Positions 52,630 through 62,003 of a stretch of 64,000 bases of DNA are shown piece after piece. A model generated the notes under the pieces. The model was not told the origin of the DNA. It searched no databases and saw only the letters and a list, made by a program, of their open reading frames with translations. Positions within the stretch are counted from its first letter, which is position 1, and each line of letters opens with the position of its first letter. A program made the translations under genes and the position numbers. Origin of the DNA: Chloroflexota bacterium (GTDB taxonomy: Bacteria; Chloroflexota; Anaerolineae; B4-G1; SLSP01); NCBI GenBank assembly GCA_019873645.1, contig JAIOAX010000016.1, forward strand, positions 39,928 to 103,927, written 5' to 3'.

Positions 52630-54066
52630 TCACCCGAAGAGTCCTTTACGGCCACCGGTGCCGTTGCCCGGCAATTTAAGATAGGCGAGAATATCATCAT
52701 ACAGGCCGCTCTGGTTAGAATAGATGGCGTAGTTGCGCGCCGTGGCGAACCACTCTTTGGTCGTCGGATGGATGGTCTTGAGCACCTCAAGCAGGTCATT
52801 GGTGCGCAGCGGGGCGAGTGTGCCGCTGCGCATCGCTTCGCGCAGCTTGTTTTCGACGGCCATATCTACCGCGCCGCGCAAATCCGCACCGGAGAAGTCC
52901 TCGGTCTGCCGCGCTAAGCGCAGGTAGTCAATCTTTTCGGTCGGTTTACCGGCCAGTAGAATTTGCAAGATGGCGGCGCGCGCTTCTAAGTCGGGCGGCG
53001 GAACGAAAATGACGCGGTCGAAGCGGCCCGGGCGGCGCAACGCCGCGTCGAGGTGCCACGGGGCATTGGTCGCCGCGAGGATAAGCACACCTTCGTTGGA
53101 AGTGTTCACACCGTCCAGCTCCGAAAGGAACTGGTTGATGACCTGCCGCCCGGCGCTGTAACGCATGTCAGAGCGGCTTGCACCCAGGGCGTCCACTTCG
53201 TCGAAGAAAAGGACGCAAGGCGTATTGGAGCGCGCCAATTCAAAAATAGCGTGCAAGTTGTGTTCGCTCTGCCCCAGGTACATATCCAGCACATCGTGCA
53301 GGCCGATGGCGAGGAAGTGCGCCTTGACCTCGCCGGCGGTCGCCCGCGCCAGATAGGTCTTTCCGCAGCCCGGTGGGCCGTACATCAGGATGCCGCCGCC
53401 GAGCGACTTGCCGTAGGCGCGGTAAATTTCGGGGTGATTGAGCGGGTAGATGATCTTCATGCGAATCTCTTCTTTGAGCTTGTCCATCCCCCCGACATTT
53501 TTGAAGGTCAATTGGGGACGCTCCAGGTCGCCGGAAGGCGGCGGCGCGGCCGGCTCGCCGGCCGTGACGAATACCAGCTCGGCGTCTGATTTGCCCTTGC
53601 TCTCCCCTTTCTCACTCGAGGGTTTATCCGTAGTCCTATCCGCAGTCGCGGTCTTATCCGGGGAAATGGCAAGCTGGCGGGTCAACTCGGCGTCGGCGAG
53701 CGACGGATCGGCGGCCAAGGCTTGTTGATAAACACGCGCGGCGGTAGCCGGCTCGCCGCTTGCCAGGTAGGCGCGTGCGGCAAGCAGGAGCGCGGGAGCC
53801 GACGGCTTCGGCCCCCGCAGCACTTGTTCGAGGATCACCAGCGCCACATCCACCTTGTCCTGGCGGAAGTAGGCTTCGGCCAGCGCCGTCTTGATGCCGT
53901 CGTCATCCGGCGTGAGATCTAAAGCGCGGCGATAAGATTTTGCGGCTTCGGCGTAGTCGCCGTTCGCCATCAACAGATCGGCCAGATGCTTGTGCAGCGG
54001 CGTCGAATCAGGCGCCGCTGCGACTGCGGCCCGCAACGCATGGATCAAGTCATCGTTGTTCGCCAT
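52630..54066 (-). CDS. TPR-AAA+ ATPase (CDC48-like)
   Basis: N-terminal TPRs; ILMYGPPGCGKTYLARATAGE; CVLFFDEVDALG; AATNAPWHLDAALRRPGRFDRVIFVPPPD. Confidence 0.9.
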   Translation of the reverse strand: MANNDDLIHALRAAVAAAPDSTPLHKHLADLLMANGDYAEAAKSYRRALDLTPDDDGIKTALAEAYFRQDKVDVALVILEQVLRGPKPSAPALLLAARAYLASGEPATAARVYQQALAADPSLADAELTRQLAISPDKTATADRTTDKPSSEKGESKGKSDAELVFVTAGEPAAPPPSGDLERPQLTFKNVGGMDKLKEEIRMKIIYPLNHPEIYRAYGKSLGGGILMYGPPGCGKTYLARATAGEVKAHFLAIGLHDVLDMYLGQSEHNLHAIFELARSNTPCVLFFDEVDALGASRSDMRYSAGRQVINQFLSELDGVNTSNEGVLILAATNAPWHLDAALRRPGRFDRVIFVPPPDLEARAAILQILLAGKPTEKIDYLRLARQTEDFSGADLRGAVDMAVENKLREAMRSGTLAPLRTNDLLEVLKTIHPTTKEWFATARNYAIYSNQSGLYDDILAYLKLPGNGTGGRKGLFG

Positions 54067-54069
54067 AGA

Positions 54070-55404
54070 CTACTTTTCGATACGCCACACGCGCAGGTTA
54101 TCCAGGCACACGGTCACATTGCCGTCATCGTAGGTCGAGCCGCCGATACCGACGCGCCCGGTGGGGAAGAGGGTGCTTTCCACCTGCCCTTGCATCACGC
54201 CGTTGACGAAGACCGAGAAATTGCCGCCCACCCGTTCAATGCTCAGGTAATTCCAGCCGGAGGGGACGATGTTCTTGGACTCCGTCCAATCAATGAGTGG
54301 ATCCTGCCACTCGTCGTTCTGAAGCAGGAAGAGCGCGAACATCTGCTCAGCAGGCGAAACCTCGAACCAGTAGAGATTGTCACCATCCGGGCCGAACCCC
54401 AGACCGCAGGTGGCGTCGGTTCCGGCTTCGGGGAGACATGCGACTTCGGCGACAAACTCGGCCGGACGGAAGGGTTCGTACCACTCCCAGGCGGTCAGGT
54501 TGGGGACTTTAATCAAAATGCAGTATTCGCCGTCCTGCGGCGGCATGTAGTGCACATCATCGGTTTCGCGCGTCGCGCCCCAATTGTTGCGGTTGTCACT
54601 GAACTCATCTTCAAAGCGCAATACGGCATTGGTAGGCAGGTCGGTGCGCCCGTAGACGTACCAGGTATACCAGCCGTTCAAAGACACATTGTAGATGCTT
54701 TCGATAGTGTTGCCGTCCGCATCGGTGACTTTGGCGTCATACAATACGGCGTCATCCAGGCCCTCGACCACAAAAGAGCCGCCGTTTTTGAGCGCCGTAC
54801 CGCCGAGCCGGTCCTCGCCCCAATCGTCGCTATCCGACGGCGAAACGTAGAGCGCAGTGATGATATCCTCAGAAGCGTTATAGACTTCCAGCGATGCGCC
54901 ACCGGTCACAGTCCAGGACGTATCTTCGGCGATTTCGGCCTCCCACACGTTCTCGATGACTGCGTTATTCTCATCTTCGGCCTGCAAGTCATACACGCCG
55001 ACGGGAATGCCGGTAATCGTGTAGCTTCCGCCATCGGGAATGACCTCGCCGTTCAGCCAATCTTCGCCCCAATCTTCGGCATCGGTGAGTGAAATGTAGA
55101 TGAAGTGGATGTCGCGCCCGGAGTTATTGATGATTTCCAACGCCACCCCCTCTTCCGCAGTCGCGGCCGGTTCAGGCGTTGCGGCAGGCTTGGGTGTTGC
55201 AACCGGCGCGGAAGTCGCCGTCGGTTCCAGCGTGTCAGTAGGACGCGGAGTAGCGGTCGGTTGTGGTTTGGGTGTCGCGGTGGGAGCTTCGGTCGGCACG
55301 ACGGTGGTAGGTACAGGTTGTGACCCGCCCTTCAAAGCATTACAGGCCAATGATACGCCCATCAACCCTATGACAATCCAGACAATCCAATGTCTATTTC
55401 TCAT
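54070..55404 (-). CDS. Lipoprotein with Pro/Thr/Ala-rich linker and LamG-like C-terminus
   Basis: IVIGLMGVSLACNALKGG lipobox; PTATPKPQPTATPRPTDT linker. Confidence 0.65.
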   Translation of the reverse strand: MRNRHWIVWIVIGLMGVSLACNALKGGSQPVPTTVVPTEAPTATPKPQPTATPRPTDTLEPTATSAPVATPKPAATPEPAATAEEGVALEIINNSGRDIHFIYISLTDAEDWGEDWLNGEVIPDGGSYTITGIPVGVYDLQAEDENNAVIENVWEAEIAEDTSWTVTGGASLEVYNASEDIITALYVSPSDSDDWGEDRLGGTALKNGGSFVVEGLDDAVLYDAKVTDADGNTIESIYNVSLNGWYTWYVYGRTDLPTNAVLRFEDEFSDNRNNWGATRETDDVHYMPPQDGEYCILIKVPNLTAWEWYEPFRPAEFVAEVACLPEAGTDATCGLGFGPDGDNLYWFEVSPAEQMFALFLLQNDEWQDPLIDWTESKNIVPSGWNYLSIERVGGNFSVFVNGVMQGQVESTLFPTGRVGIGGSTYDDGNVTVCLDNLRVWRIEK

Positions 55405-55616
55405 CGCAATATCCTCCCAAAATCAGTTGCAAGTGACAGATCGCAAGTTAGAAATCCGTTCAATCCGTTGACAAATCTACATCTGCTCGGATGATACTTT
55501 CAATAAATATCATAAACGCTTTTGGGTGTCTGTCAAAAGGCGATATAGCTGGATTTTTTGGCTCATTGCGGTAGAATAGTTTGAGAAGTTTGTATCGTCA
55601 ATCGAGGAGGAGAATC

Positions 55617-58600
55617 ATGCCTAACCCCTATAACCCACAAGTCATCGAACCAAAATGGCAGGCACGCTGGGAAGCCGATCAGCTTTACCGGGCGGTGATT
55701 GATCATAGCCGTCCCAAGTTCTACGCGCTGACGATGTTGCCCTATCCCAGCGGCGACATCCACATCGGTCACTGGTACGCTATGGCCCCCAGCGATGTGC
55801 GTGCGCGCTTCAAGCGTATGCAGGGCTACAATGTCCTTTTCCCGATGGGCTTCGACGCCTTCGGCCTGCCCGCCGAAAACGCCGCCATCCAGCGCGGCAT
55901 CCATCCCAAAACGTGGACGCTTGCCAACATCGAACGCGAACGGCAACAACTGCGCTCGATGGGGACGATGATTGACTGGAAGCGCGAGGCCATCTCCTGC
56001 CTGCCGGGGTATTACCGCTGGAGCGAGTGGTTCTTCCTCAAGTTTTACGAGATGGGACTGGCCTACCGCAAGAAAGCGCCGGTGGATTACTGCCCGCACT
56101 GCAAGACCACGCTGGCGCGCGAACAGGTCATCGGTGAGGATCACATCTGCGAACGCTGCGGCACGCCGGTCTTCAAGAAGGACCTGGAGCAGTGGTTCTG
56201 GCGGATCACGAAATACGCCGACGAGCTGTTGGACTTCTCCAAGATTGACTGGCCCGAAAAAATCCGCCTGGCGCAGACCAACTGGATTCAACGCAGCGAA
56301 GGCGCGGAAGTGACGTTTGGGATTAAGGATGAGGGAGTAGGGATTGGAAGTCACGAATCCCCAATCCCCAATCCCCAATCCCCAATCCCCAATCCCTCCA
56401 TCACCGTCTTCACCACCCGGCCCGACACGCTCTGGGGGGCGACGTTTATGGTGCTCTCGCCGGAACATCCGCTGGTGGACCGCATCACCAGGCCGGAGTA
56501 CCGCGAGGCGGTGGAGGCTTACCAAAAACAGGCCGCCCGGCAAACCGAAATCGAGCGCATGAGCACCGAGAAGGAAAAGACCGGCGTCTTCACCGGCGCG
56601 TATGCCATCAACCCGGTCAACGGTGCGCACATCCCCATCTGGATTGCGGACTATGTGTTGATGACCTACGGCACCGGCGCGATCATGGGCGTCCCGGCCC
56701 ACGATGAGCGCGACTTCGCGTTCGCCATCAAGTTCGGCCTGCCGATCATCCCGGTAATTGACCGGGTGGACGGTCGCGCCAAGAGTTTCGTGTTCCCCGG
56801 CTCGGTCCGCGCGGGCTTTGCCGACGCGCTGAAAGAAGCCGGTATCACATTCACCAGCGGGCCGGTCGGCGACCTGGGTGAAGGGCTGTTCGTCACCCTG
56901 CAAGGGACGGCGCAAATTGACCGCTATATCGCGTTGATGCAGGCGCACCTGCTGCCCGGCAACTGGAACGAGGTCATCGGCGCGCGTTGGGCTTTCATCT
57001 TCGACGACGGAGTCCGCGAGTTGGATTCGGTGGAAGCCGACGTGGAAATCCTGGCGCGCTGCAAAGCCATTTATCCGCCGGTCAGCGCGAACCGCACGTG
57101 CATGGAGATGCTCAGCCATCTGCCGTTCTACCAGGACGTGCTCTTCCACGCCGAGTACGGCACAATGATCAACTCCGGCCCGTTTACCGGTACGCCGGGC
57201 GACGTCGCCAAACAGCGCGTCATTGCCTGGCTTGCGGAACAGGGGTACGGCAAAGCAACCGTCAACTACCGTCTGCGCGACTGGCTCATCAGCCGCCAAC
57301 GCTACTGGGGCGCGCCGATCCCCATCATCTACTGCGAGCAATGCGGCATTGTGCCGGTACCCTACGAGGACCTGCCGGTGCTGCTGCCCGACGATGTGGA
57401 CTTCATGCCGACCGGCGAAAGCCCGCTCAAGTACCACGAGGGCTTCCTGCACACCACCTGTCCCAAGTGCGGCGGCCCCGCCACCCGCGAGACCGACACG
57501 ATGGACACCTTTGTCTGCTCATCGTGGTATCAATACGCCTATCTCAGCCCTTACTATAAAGAAGGCGAGCCAGCACACGCCGATTCGATCCCCTGGGATC
57601 CAGAGGAAGCGGCCTACTGGCTGCCGGTGGATACCTACACAGGTGGCGCGGAACACGCCGTCATGCACCTGCTCTACACGCGCTTCTTCACCAAGGCGCT
57701 GCGCGACGCGGGCATCGTCAATTTCGACGAACCGATGCTACAACTGCGCAACCAGGGCGTCATCCTCGGCGAGCCGCGCTGCGGGGATTGCGTGGAAGTC
57801 ACCGGGACATGGGAAGGGGCGGCTTTCAAAGCAGCGGCGATCACCGTCTACAGCTTCCAGGATCGCGCCGCGTGGCCCCCCGCCGAGCGCGGCGCGACGC
57901 GGGTGTGCGGCGAAGTGATAGACCGCGACGATGTGAGCCTCAAAGTACAAACCTCAGAAACGGGCGAGCTGACCGTCGTGCTGGCGGACGCGGATATGCC
58001 GGTCGTCATCCCCGGCAAAGAAGGGCTGGGGGCGGTTAAGGACATTCTCTACCACCTGGACGTGGAGAAGATGTCCAAGAGCAAGAAGAACGTCGTGGCG
58101 CCGGATGAGCTGGTGGAAAAATACGGCGCCGACGTGGTGCGCGCGTACCTGATGTTCGGTTGGCGCTGGGAACAAGGCGGCCCGTGGGACAGCCAGGGCA
58201 TCGAAGGCATCGTGCGCTGGATCAATCGCGTGTGGAACCTGGTCACAGAAGCGCCACAGACGGCCGGCGCGGAGACGCTGCGCGAGCGTGAGGTACGGCG
58301 CGCTATGCACTACACCATCAAGAGCGTCACCGAAGACCTGGAAAACTTCAGCTTCAACACGGCCATTGCGCGGTTGATGGAGTACACCAACGCCCTCAGC
58401 AAAGCCAAAGCGACGTACTACGGCAGCCCACTGTGGGATGAGGCCCTCACTAACCTGCTGCTCCTGCTGGCGCCGGTTGCGCCGCACATGACCGAAGAGC
58501 TGTGGGAATTCCTGGGCAAGCCGTATAGCATCCACCAGCAGACGTGGCCGGCCTGGGACCCGGCGATGCTTGTCGAGGAAGAAATCGAAATCCCCGTACA

Positions 58601-58775
58601 GGTGAACGGCAAAGTGCGCGGGCGCATCACCGTCCCGGCGGACGCGGGCGAGGAGGCGATCAAGGCAGCGGCGCTGGCCGATGCAAACGTCCAGCGGCAC
58701 CTCGAAGGCCAGCAGGTGCTCAAGGTCATCGTGCCGAACAAGAAGCTGGTAAGCATCGTGGTGAAGGGGAAATAG
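55617..58775 (+). CDS. leuS: Leucyl-tRNA synthetase
   Basis: YPSGDIHIGHWYAM (HIGH), VEKMSKSKKNV (KMSKS); start after GAGGAGGAGAATC. Confidence 0.97.
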   Translation: MPNPYNPQVIEPKWQARWEADQLYRAVIDHSRPKFYALTMLPYPSGDIHIGHWYAMAPSDVRARFKRMQGYNVLFPMGFDAFGLPAENAAIQRGIHPKTWTLANIERERQQLRSMGTMIDWKREAISCLPGYYRWSEWFFLKFYEMGLAYRKKAPVDYCPHCKTTLAREQVIGEDHICERCGTPVFKKDLEQWFWRITKYADELLDFSKIDWPEKIRLAQTNWIQRSEGAEVTFGIKDEGVGIGSHESPIPNPQSPIPNPSITVFTTRPDTLWGATFMVLSPEHPLVDRITRPEYREAVEAYQKQAARQTEIERMSTEKEKTGVFTGAYAINPVNGAHIPIWIADYVLMTYGTGAIMGVPAHDERDFAFAIKFGLPIIPVIDRVDGRAKSFVFPGSVRAGFADALKEAGITFTSGPVGDLGEGLFVTLQGTAQIDRYIALMQAHLLPGNWNEVIGARWAFIFDDGVRELDSVEADVEILARCKAIYPPVSANRTCMEMLSHLPFYQDVLFHAEYGTMINSGPFTGTPGDVAKQRVIAWLAEQGYGKATVNYRLRDWLISRQRYWGAPIPIIYCEQCGIVPVPYEDLPVLLPDDVDFMPTGESPLKYHEGFLHTTCPKCGGPATRETDTMDTFVCSSWYQYAYLSPYYKEGEPAHADSIPWDPEEAAYWLPVDTYTGGAEHAVMHLLYTRFFTKALRDAGIVNFDEPMLQLRNQGVILGEPRCGDCVEVTGTWEGAAFKAAAITVYSFQDRAAWPPAERGATRVCGEVIDRDDVSLKVQTSETGELTVVLADADMPVVIPGKEGLGAVKDILYHLDVEKMSKSKKNVVAPDELVEKYGADVVRAYLMFGWRWEQGGPWDSQGIEGIVRWINRVWNLVTEAPQTAGAETLREREVRRAMHYTIKSVTEDLENFSFNTAIARLMEYTNALSKAKATYYGSPLWDEALTNLLLLLAPVAPHMTEELWEFLGKPYSIHQQTWPAWDPAMLVEEEIEIPVQVNGKVRGRITVPADAGEEAIKAAALADANVQRHLEGQQVLKVIVPNKKLVSIVVKGK
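56359..56393 (+). repeat. Five CCCCAAT heptamers inside leuS
   Basis: Exact 5x7 nt; preceded by inverted GGGATTGG. Confidence 0.95.
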
Positions 58776-59042
58776 GGTAACATGGGCGAGAGGCCGGAGG
58801 CAATCCGGCCTCTGGTGATAAGATGGAGTTGAGCGGCAGCAATTGGCTCAAATTTAATGGAACATCGGGTTAGGAAGCGATGGAAAGAATGCATCTTGTG
58901 GATGGGATCTACCAAAACACCCCCTTAGACACATCCGACCTATAGAAGATCGCCTCCAACATTACCTCACCACGCTCTGCAATGCGGCTGAACCCGACCA
59001 TTAAACCACACCCGGGCTATACAAAAAACGAGAGGGGAAAAG

Positions 59043-59714
59043 ATGGAGCAGGATAGCGAGATCAAGGTCTTTATCTCCCACCATGAGGCCATCTGCAGTG
59101 AGTGTGGCGAAAACCTGGGACGCAAAGCCTGGATTACCCTGCGCAAAGATCAAGGCGCCGTATGCTTAGCGTGCGCTGACCTGGATCATCTGGTCTTTCT
59201 GCCTGCCGGCGACGCTGCCCTGACACGGCGAGCAAAGAAACTCTCCAAACTGTCGGCTGTGGTCCTGGAGTGGAGTCGTTCCCGGAAACGCTATGAGCGC
59301 CAGGGTTTACTGGTAGAAGAAGCAGCATTGCAAGCCGCTGAGGTAGAATGTCTGCAAGACAGCGAAGCGCGAGAAAGACGCAGATTGCGGCAAGCCGAGA
59401 GACGCGCCGCGCTGGATCAAGAATACGTGGCGCGCTTTGCGCAGCGGATACGGGAGTTATTCCCGGCGTGCCCCGAGGGCGCAGAACAAGTGATTGCCGA
59501 ACATGCCTGTCTCAAGTACAGTGGACGCATCGGGCGTACAGCGGCCGCCAAAGAACTGGATGCCGAGGCCGTGCGACTGGCCGTCATCGCCCACATCCGC
59601 CATAACGCCACCGCCTATGACGAGCTGTTGGCCCAAGGGTATGAGCGCTGGGAGGCCCGCACTCTCGTCTCCGGCGAGGTGCAGGCAATTTTATCCCAAT
59701 GGGAGTCTTCGTAA
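59043..59714 (+). CDS. DUF2293-like protein
   Basis: CSECGENLGRKAWITL...; C-terminal RIRELFPACPEGAEQVIAEHACLKYSGRIGRTAAAKELD...VIAHIRHNATAYDELL. Confidence 0.75.
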   Translation: MEQDSEIKVFISHHEAICSECGENLGRKAWITLRKDQGAVCLACADLDHLVFLPAGDAALTRRAKKLSKLSAVVLEWSRSRKRYERQGLLVEEAALQAAEVECLQDSEARERRRLRQAERRAALDQEYVARFAQRIRELFPACPEGAEQVIAEHACLKYSGRIGRTAAAKELDAEAVRLAVIAHIRHNATAYDELLAQGYERWEARTLVSGEVQAILSQWESS

Positions 59715-59842
59715 GCCTCCTTGACGATCTGCTGCTGCCCTACACCATTGACCTGTCCATTTTCAGCGACATTAGCGATGCCGACGTCGTCGAGCACATC
59801 CAGCGCGTGGGCGTCACGTTTTACGAAAAAACCTGGCCGTAG
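59699..59842 (+). pseudogene. C-terminal remnant of a minimal nucleotidyltransferase (MNT-type)
   Basis: MGVFVSLLDDLLLPYTIDLSIFSDISDADVVEHIQRVGVTFYEKTWP*; no catalytic GSxxxG/DxD part. Confidence 0.6.
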
Positions 59843-59878
59843 TGCAACTTACACAATCTCGACATACTTTTGAACGAA

Positions 59879-59931
59879 GCAAGATGCAGGAAACAAGATT
59901 GGAAATCCTGCATCTTGCATCCTGCATCTTG
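59879..59931. repeat. GCAAGATGCAGGA...TCCTGCATCTTGC palindrome with extra CATCTTG units
   Basis: Direct reading. Confidence 0.8.
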
Positions 59932-59939
59932 GAGGCGTA

Positions 59940-61118
59940 ATGAAAATCACCGACGTTTCCCTCTTCAAAGTGCGCGGCGCGTACAGCGGGCCATATTTTC
60001 CGCCGGGCGACCGGCAGGCACAGATGATAGACATCTACCCGGAATTCAACGCGCAAACCTGGGTTGCGCGCCGACGCGACGAAGGGCCGGAGATCATCAC
60101 CGAAATCTACGTCGAAATCCTCACCGATGAGGGCGTGAGTGGGCTTTTTGGCCCCATCGAGGATTACCAGGCGTTCATCATCCGCAAATTCCTGCGCCCC
60201 TTCCTCATCGGACGCGACCCGCTGGCGACAGAGGCGCTCTACGATCAGATGCTCCGCATGCACCGGCATGGGCGCTCCGGCATGTTTATGACCGGCGTGA
60301 GCGTGGTAGATTGTGCGCTGTGGGACCTCAAGGGCAAGGCGTGGGATCAACCGCTCTACCGCCTGCTCGGCGGGCCGACGCGCAGCACGGTCCCGGCCTA
60401 CGCGAGTATGCTCGGCTACAGCATCGAACCGGAGGAGGCCGCTAAAATCGCGCTGGAGTTTCGGGATCAGGGTTATGCGGCGCAGAAGTGGTTCTTCCGC
60501 TACGGCCCCGGCGACGGTGAGGCCGGCATGGCGAAAAATGTGGCGCTGGCTTACGCGCTGCGCGAGGCGCTGGGACCGCACTATCCGCTGATGTTTGATG
60601 CCTACATGGGGTGGGATGCACAGTACGCCGCGCAAATGCTGCGCCACCTCAACCTGCTCAACATCACCTGGGTCGAGGAGCCGCTGCCGCCGGAGCGCGT
60701 CGGCAGCTTCACGCGGCTCAGACAGACGGCCAACATCCCCCTGGCGACGGGCGAACACGTCTACACCCGCTGGCAGGTGAAAGAGCTGCTGGTCAGCAAC
60801 GCCATTGATTTCGTGCAGACCGATCCCGATTGGACAGGCGGCGTCACCGAGCTGGTGAAAATCTGCGCGCTGGCCTCGGCCTTTGAGACGCCGGTGGTGC
60901 CGCATGGGCACTCGCTGCTGGCGGCGCTGCATGTCGCAGCAGCGCAATCGCCGGCAGTCGTCCCTTACGTCGAATACCTCGTCCGCCACCAGGCGCGCAA
61001 GCAATTCTTCCACAAGCCGCAGTACACGCCGGCGTACGGTCGTCTCGCTTTGCCGGAGTTGCCGGGGCTGGGCCTGGCGCTGGATGAAGAGAAGATCGAA
61101 GGGCGGGAGACAATTTAA
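59940..61118 (+). CDS. Mandelate racemase/muconate lactonizing enzyme family (enolase superfamily)
   Basis: MTGVSVVDCALWDLKGKAWDQPLYRLLGG; VEEPLPPE; PVVPHGHSLLAALHVAAA. Confidence 0.92.
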   Translation: MKITDVSLFKVRGAYSGPYFPPGDRQAQMIDIYPEFNAQTWVARRRDEGPEIITEIYVEILTDEGVSGLFGPIEDYQAFIIRKFLRPFLIGRDPLATEALYDQMLRMHRHGRSGMFMTGVSVVDCALWDLKGKAWDQPLYRLLGGPTRSTVPAYASMLGYSIEPEEAAKIALEFRDQGYAAQKWFFRYGPGDGEAGMAKNVALAYALREALGPHYPLMFDAYMGWDAQYAAQMLRHLNLLNITWVEEPLPPERVGSFTRLRQTANIPLATGEHVYTRWQVKELLVSNAIDFVQTDPDWTGGVTELVKICALASAFETPVVPHGHSLLAALHVAAAQSPAVVPYVEYLVRHQARKQFFHKPQYTPAYGRLALPELPGLGLALDEEKIEGRETI

Positions 61119-61181
61119 CCACGAATTTCCACGAATCCACACTAATTTTCTATTCGTGAACATTCGTGTGGATTCGTGGTT
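61117..61181. repeat. CCACGAAT...ATTCGTGG dispersed palindromic repeat (copy 3)
   Basis: AACCACGAATTTCCACGAATCCAC...GTGTGGATTCGTGGTT. Confidence 0.85.
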
Positions 61182-61254
61182 GATTTCTTGATTTGACACT
61201 CCAACCCCAATGATGTACAATGATGATGTATACACAGAATGGAGGCGCACAGCG

Positions 61255-61500
61255 ATGATCAGAACACAAGTCTATCTGACCGAAAAAGAACACCTTGCAC
61301 TGCGCACGATTGCCGATGCGCAAGGTGCAACGCAGAGCGAGATCATCCGCGAGGCCATTGATCACTATATCGCCATGCACCAGCAGACCCAGCGTGTGCA
61401 GTTGCTCAGAGAGGCGCGTGGTATTTGGGCGGATCGCGAAGACATCAACGTCGCAGACCTGCGCGCTGAGTGGGATCGGCAATTCGAGGCATCCGTATGA
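61255..61500 (+). CDS. Ribbon-helix-helix (CopG-like) antitoxin
   Basis: MIRTQVYLTEKEHLALRTIADAQGATQSEIIREAIDHYI; ATGA overlap with the PIN gene. Confidence 0.88.
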   Translation: MIRTQVYLTEKEHLALRTIADAQGATQSEIIREAIDHYIAMHQQTQRVQLLREARGIWADREDINVADLRAEWDRQFEASV

Positions 61501-61886
61501 CGCACGCCCCGCACCTGCTGATTGATACCGACGTTATGATCGAATATCTGCGCGGATCGGAACGGGCTGTCGCCTTTCTGGAGACCCTGGAGCGACGGCC
61601 CGCGACTTCTGTGATCTGTATGGCTGAACTATTGGCCGGCGCGCGCGATGAGTCAGAGCGAGAAGCCATTGAGTGTTTTCTGCAGACCTTCGAGATTTTG
61701 CCGGTGGATGAAACCATAGCACGACTCGGCGGGCACTACCGTAAGACCTATGCGAAATCTCACAATACCGGCCTTGCCGACGCGCTTATCGCCGCCACGG
61801 CAACGAACTACAACCTGCAATTGGCGACATTCAACGCCAGGCATTTCCCTATGCTAATCGTGTTCTCGCCATACCCTCGCGGCTAA
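61497..61886 (+). CDS. vapC: PIN-domain toxin (VapC-like)
   Basis: HLLIDTDVMIEYLRGSERAVAFLETLE...ADALIAATATNYNLQLATFNARHFPML. Confidence 0.92.
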   Translation: MTHAPHLLIDTDVMIEYLRGSERAVAFLETLERRPATSVICMAELLAGARDESEREAIECFLQTFEILPVDETIARLGGHYRKTYAKSHNTGLADALIAATATNYNLQLATFNARHFPMLIVFSPYPRG

Positions 61887-62003
61887 ACAAAACGCTCCAT
61901 CAACCTGTGGCAAATTGGCCAGAAGACCAGTTACAATAAACACACTACCTGAGTAACGACTACCAGACTAACGACTACCAGACTATCACCAAAGGAGCAC
62001 CCT

